From: Puffinus mauretanicus
Lineage: Eukaryota; Chordata; Aves; Procellariiformes; Procellariidae
Reading direction: 5' to 3'
Length of the DNA: 64,000 nt
Assembly (NCBI GenBank): GCA_023333565.1
Contig: JAJKFH010003821.1
Location: 1,328,872 to 1,392,871 of the forward strand
The notes beneath the pieces were generated by a model. That model was not told where the DNA came from, did no database searches, and saw only the letters and a list, made by a program, of their open reading frames with translations. A program made the translations under genes and the position numbers. Below are positions 62,109 to 64,000 of the stretch, one piece after another; position 1 is the stretch's first letter; each line of letters starts with the position of its first letter.

Positions 62109-64000
62109 CTTTGTGTACAGAAGGGATAAAGAAACGCTTCTGTTTTTACAAGGCCATAGCTAGCAGCAGTGATATACCATGGATACCTAACAGGGCGTTC
62201 AAAATTCCTGTCCCCTTGTCTACACAGAGTGTGACAGACGCTGATCAGGTAAAGCTCTGTGCTAATGTTGAGACAACCCTTTGTTTCACCATTTTAATGG
62301 TGACGCAATGAGAGAAAGCCCTTTGCAATGCTGTGAATTTGACCCGGAAACACTTTCCTGCAACCACAGCAGCAGCCTGCGTTGATTAGCAAATGCATTT
62401 CATCAGTACAAGCAGAATTTCTATAAATATTTGTCAATGTATTTTCCAGGGTCATCGTTATCATTTGTGTATCTAGCAGCCTTCACAGACTGTCATCAAA
62501 ATCTAGGATGTTGTGATGGGCACTAACAAAACACATGATGGGGCTCATCCAGACTCCTCTGAAGTCAACGGGATTCTTTCCGTTACCTTCGAAAAGGTGG
62601 GCTTTGGATCAAATGGTAATTTTTCCATTGACTTCAGTGAGATTTGGATTAGGTCCAGTTGCAGGCCATTTTTGTCCTGGAGGGGTTGCAGGCTAGTGTA
62701 AGAAGAGAAGCAACAACTGGGTGTAACAAACAAATGGAGAGAGATGTATGAGGCAGTATAAGCTAGTTCTGTTCATCGTTAGCATGATTTTAAGCCTCTT
62801 TAAATTTGATTTTAAAATGGAAGATACTAATACTCTCAATCTCTGAAGTTAACTGTGTCAAAAGTGGAATGAAAATGGAAAGAGTCCAGTGGAGGAGGGA
62901 GAATCCCTTTAGATATCCTGGGGCATTGTCTAATTTGTAAAAAATGTTACCATATTGTTTTTCAAAGAACACCAATCCATGCTAAAAGTGTGTTTGTGGG
63001 GATTGGGAAGGAATGGGGGAGAAGCAAAGAGAAAAACTTATTTTCAAGGTTATCTGAGTCCCAAGAATGCCTTCTCCAGCAGGGCAGAGTTGGAGGTAAC
63101 CAGAGAGAGGCTGCATGGAGGAGAGCGGGGAAAGCAGACTTTTCATAGCTGGACTTCAATATCTTGTTCTCAAAAGCCTCTCAGAATAGAATCACTGAAG
63201 AAATACTCTTGTTTTGAGCATACTAAATCACTCTTCTCCTTTCTCCCTTTTTTCCCCGTATTTGATTCTAGGCCCCTCCAAAGATGTTGCATGTCCTGTA
63301 TACAATGAATAGGAAATCCTGCTCATCCAGCTCTGATAGTTTTGGGTGGGTAATGTTAAAGCAGCAAGTTACTGTAGGGAATCTAGTGCATCTGCCTTGT
63401 TTGCTGGGGTTTATAACCAAAGCGGGTCAGATGCTGGTCACACTGTAGTATAAAGGCACCTAAAACCGGTGCATTAAGTAATCCCATCAGGCTCTGAATA
63501 ACCTTGAGGAGAATGATTGTAAAGAAGAACTGGTTAATAGAAGATTGCAACATTAGAGGTTTGGGTTTTTTTTCTTTATTTCTGTAGCAGTTTGGAAAGG
63601 AGGAAGATGAGAAAGAGGCTAGGACCACAGTCTCACTTCCAGGTATTAGGACCTGTAGTTCAAAGGAACATGCCTTTGTGTGTGGGGGTCATGCAGTGTT
63701 TCATTTTCGAAGGAACTTTATCAGTGTTATTTTTACAGTAATAGGAAAGAATCAACAACAGCAAATGAATCCACGTCCTAATATAGCATATGATTTTATG
63801 CATGGTGGAGAAAGGAATTGTTTTGCTAGTGACATGATTTTAAGGTGCCTGGGGATTATTATGTCGCACAGTGAGATGATAAATAATTTTAAGGAAATTA
63901 ATTCTGAAGTCCTTACATGGGCTATGCTCCCATTGCCTGAGGGGCACTGTGTTGGAAATTAAGTCTTTGACAAGGTTTAGCTGCACGTATTTTCTACTGT
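62109..64000 (-). other. Probable CFAP97D2 upstream intron to the right edge
   Basis: This is expected to be intron or upstream DNA of the CFAP97D2-like gene. No matching exon was seen. It contains the inverted-repeat relic at 62560-62636. Confidence 0.45.
62560..62636. repeat. Inverted repeat, probable fossil interspersed element
   Basis: TGAAGTCAACGG (62560-62571) and CCATTGACTTCA (62625-62636) are inverted copies with one mismatch, flanking about 53 bp that include CTTTGGATCAAATGG. The wording (attgacttcagtg, tttggat) resembles an old repeat common in sauropsid DNA, but I cannot name the family with confidence. Confidence 0.5.

Noticed and set aside
1..64000. CRISPR arrays, operons, prokaryotic mobile elements or phage-like systems
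   Set aside because: No spaced direct-repeat arrays or closely packed long open frames. The spliced genes and CpG islands show vertebrate nuclear DNA.

Overview
The window is vertebrate nuclear DNA, most likely from a bird outside the galliform and waterfowl lines (Neoaves). It has short coding exons in long AT-rich introns with GT-AG borders, two CpG islands at gene starts, CR1-type LINE fragments, and two LTRs that resemble ERVL-type LTRs familiar from neoavian genomes. No prokaryotic or phage-like gene organisation is present. Family assignments rest on reading translations against remembered human proteins, not on a search.

Three protein-coding genes lie head-to-tail on the minus strand. 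At the left edge are the first two coding exons of UPF3A (6423-6629 and 4255-4361), a nonsense-mediated-decay factor; the rest of the gene lies beyond position 1. In the centre is the whole coding region of CDC16 (APC6), a TPR scaffold subunit of the anaphase-promoting complex. It has 18 coding exons from the start codon at 34484-34486 to the stop at 11475-11477. They splice in frame into 1872 nt, giving 623 residues. At the right edge are two exons of a CFAP97-domain gene, best matched to CFAP97D2 (61990-62108 and 59947-60117). Its first and last exons were not found. The gene order matches the human 13q34 neighbourhood as remembered (CFAP97D2-CDC16-UPF3A-CHAMP1).

Layout: 1-4254 UPF3A intron 2; 4362-6422 UPF3A intron 1, holding a 1-kb LTR in the opposite orientation; about 6250-6850 UPF3A CpG island with two TCTCGCGAGA-type promoter elements; 6850-11250 intergenic; 11475-34486 CDC16, with old CR1 relics in introns 10 and 11; about 33990-34900 CDC16 CpG island; 34900-59900 about 25 kb with no recognisable gene, containing one CR1 3' end and one 488-bp solo LTR with a perfect 5-bp target duplication; 59947-62108 CFAP97D2 exons; 62109-64000 probable CFAP97D2 intron or upstream DNA.

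CDC16 and UPF3A are broadly expressed housekeeping genes, which fits their CpG-island promoters. The CFAP97 family is linked to cilia and flagella. The three appear to be conserved neighbours rather than a functional pathway. I found no undescribed system. The points most worth a second look are the paired promoter element of UPF3A, the proline-rich UPF3A N terminus, the unresolved ends of CFAP97D2, and two unusual CDC16 splice sites.
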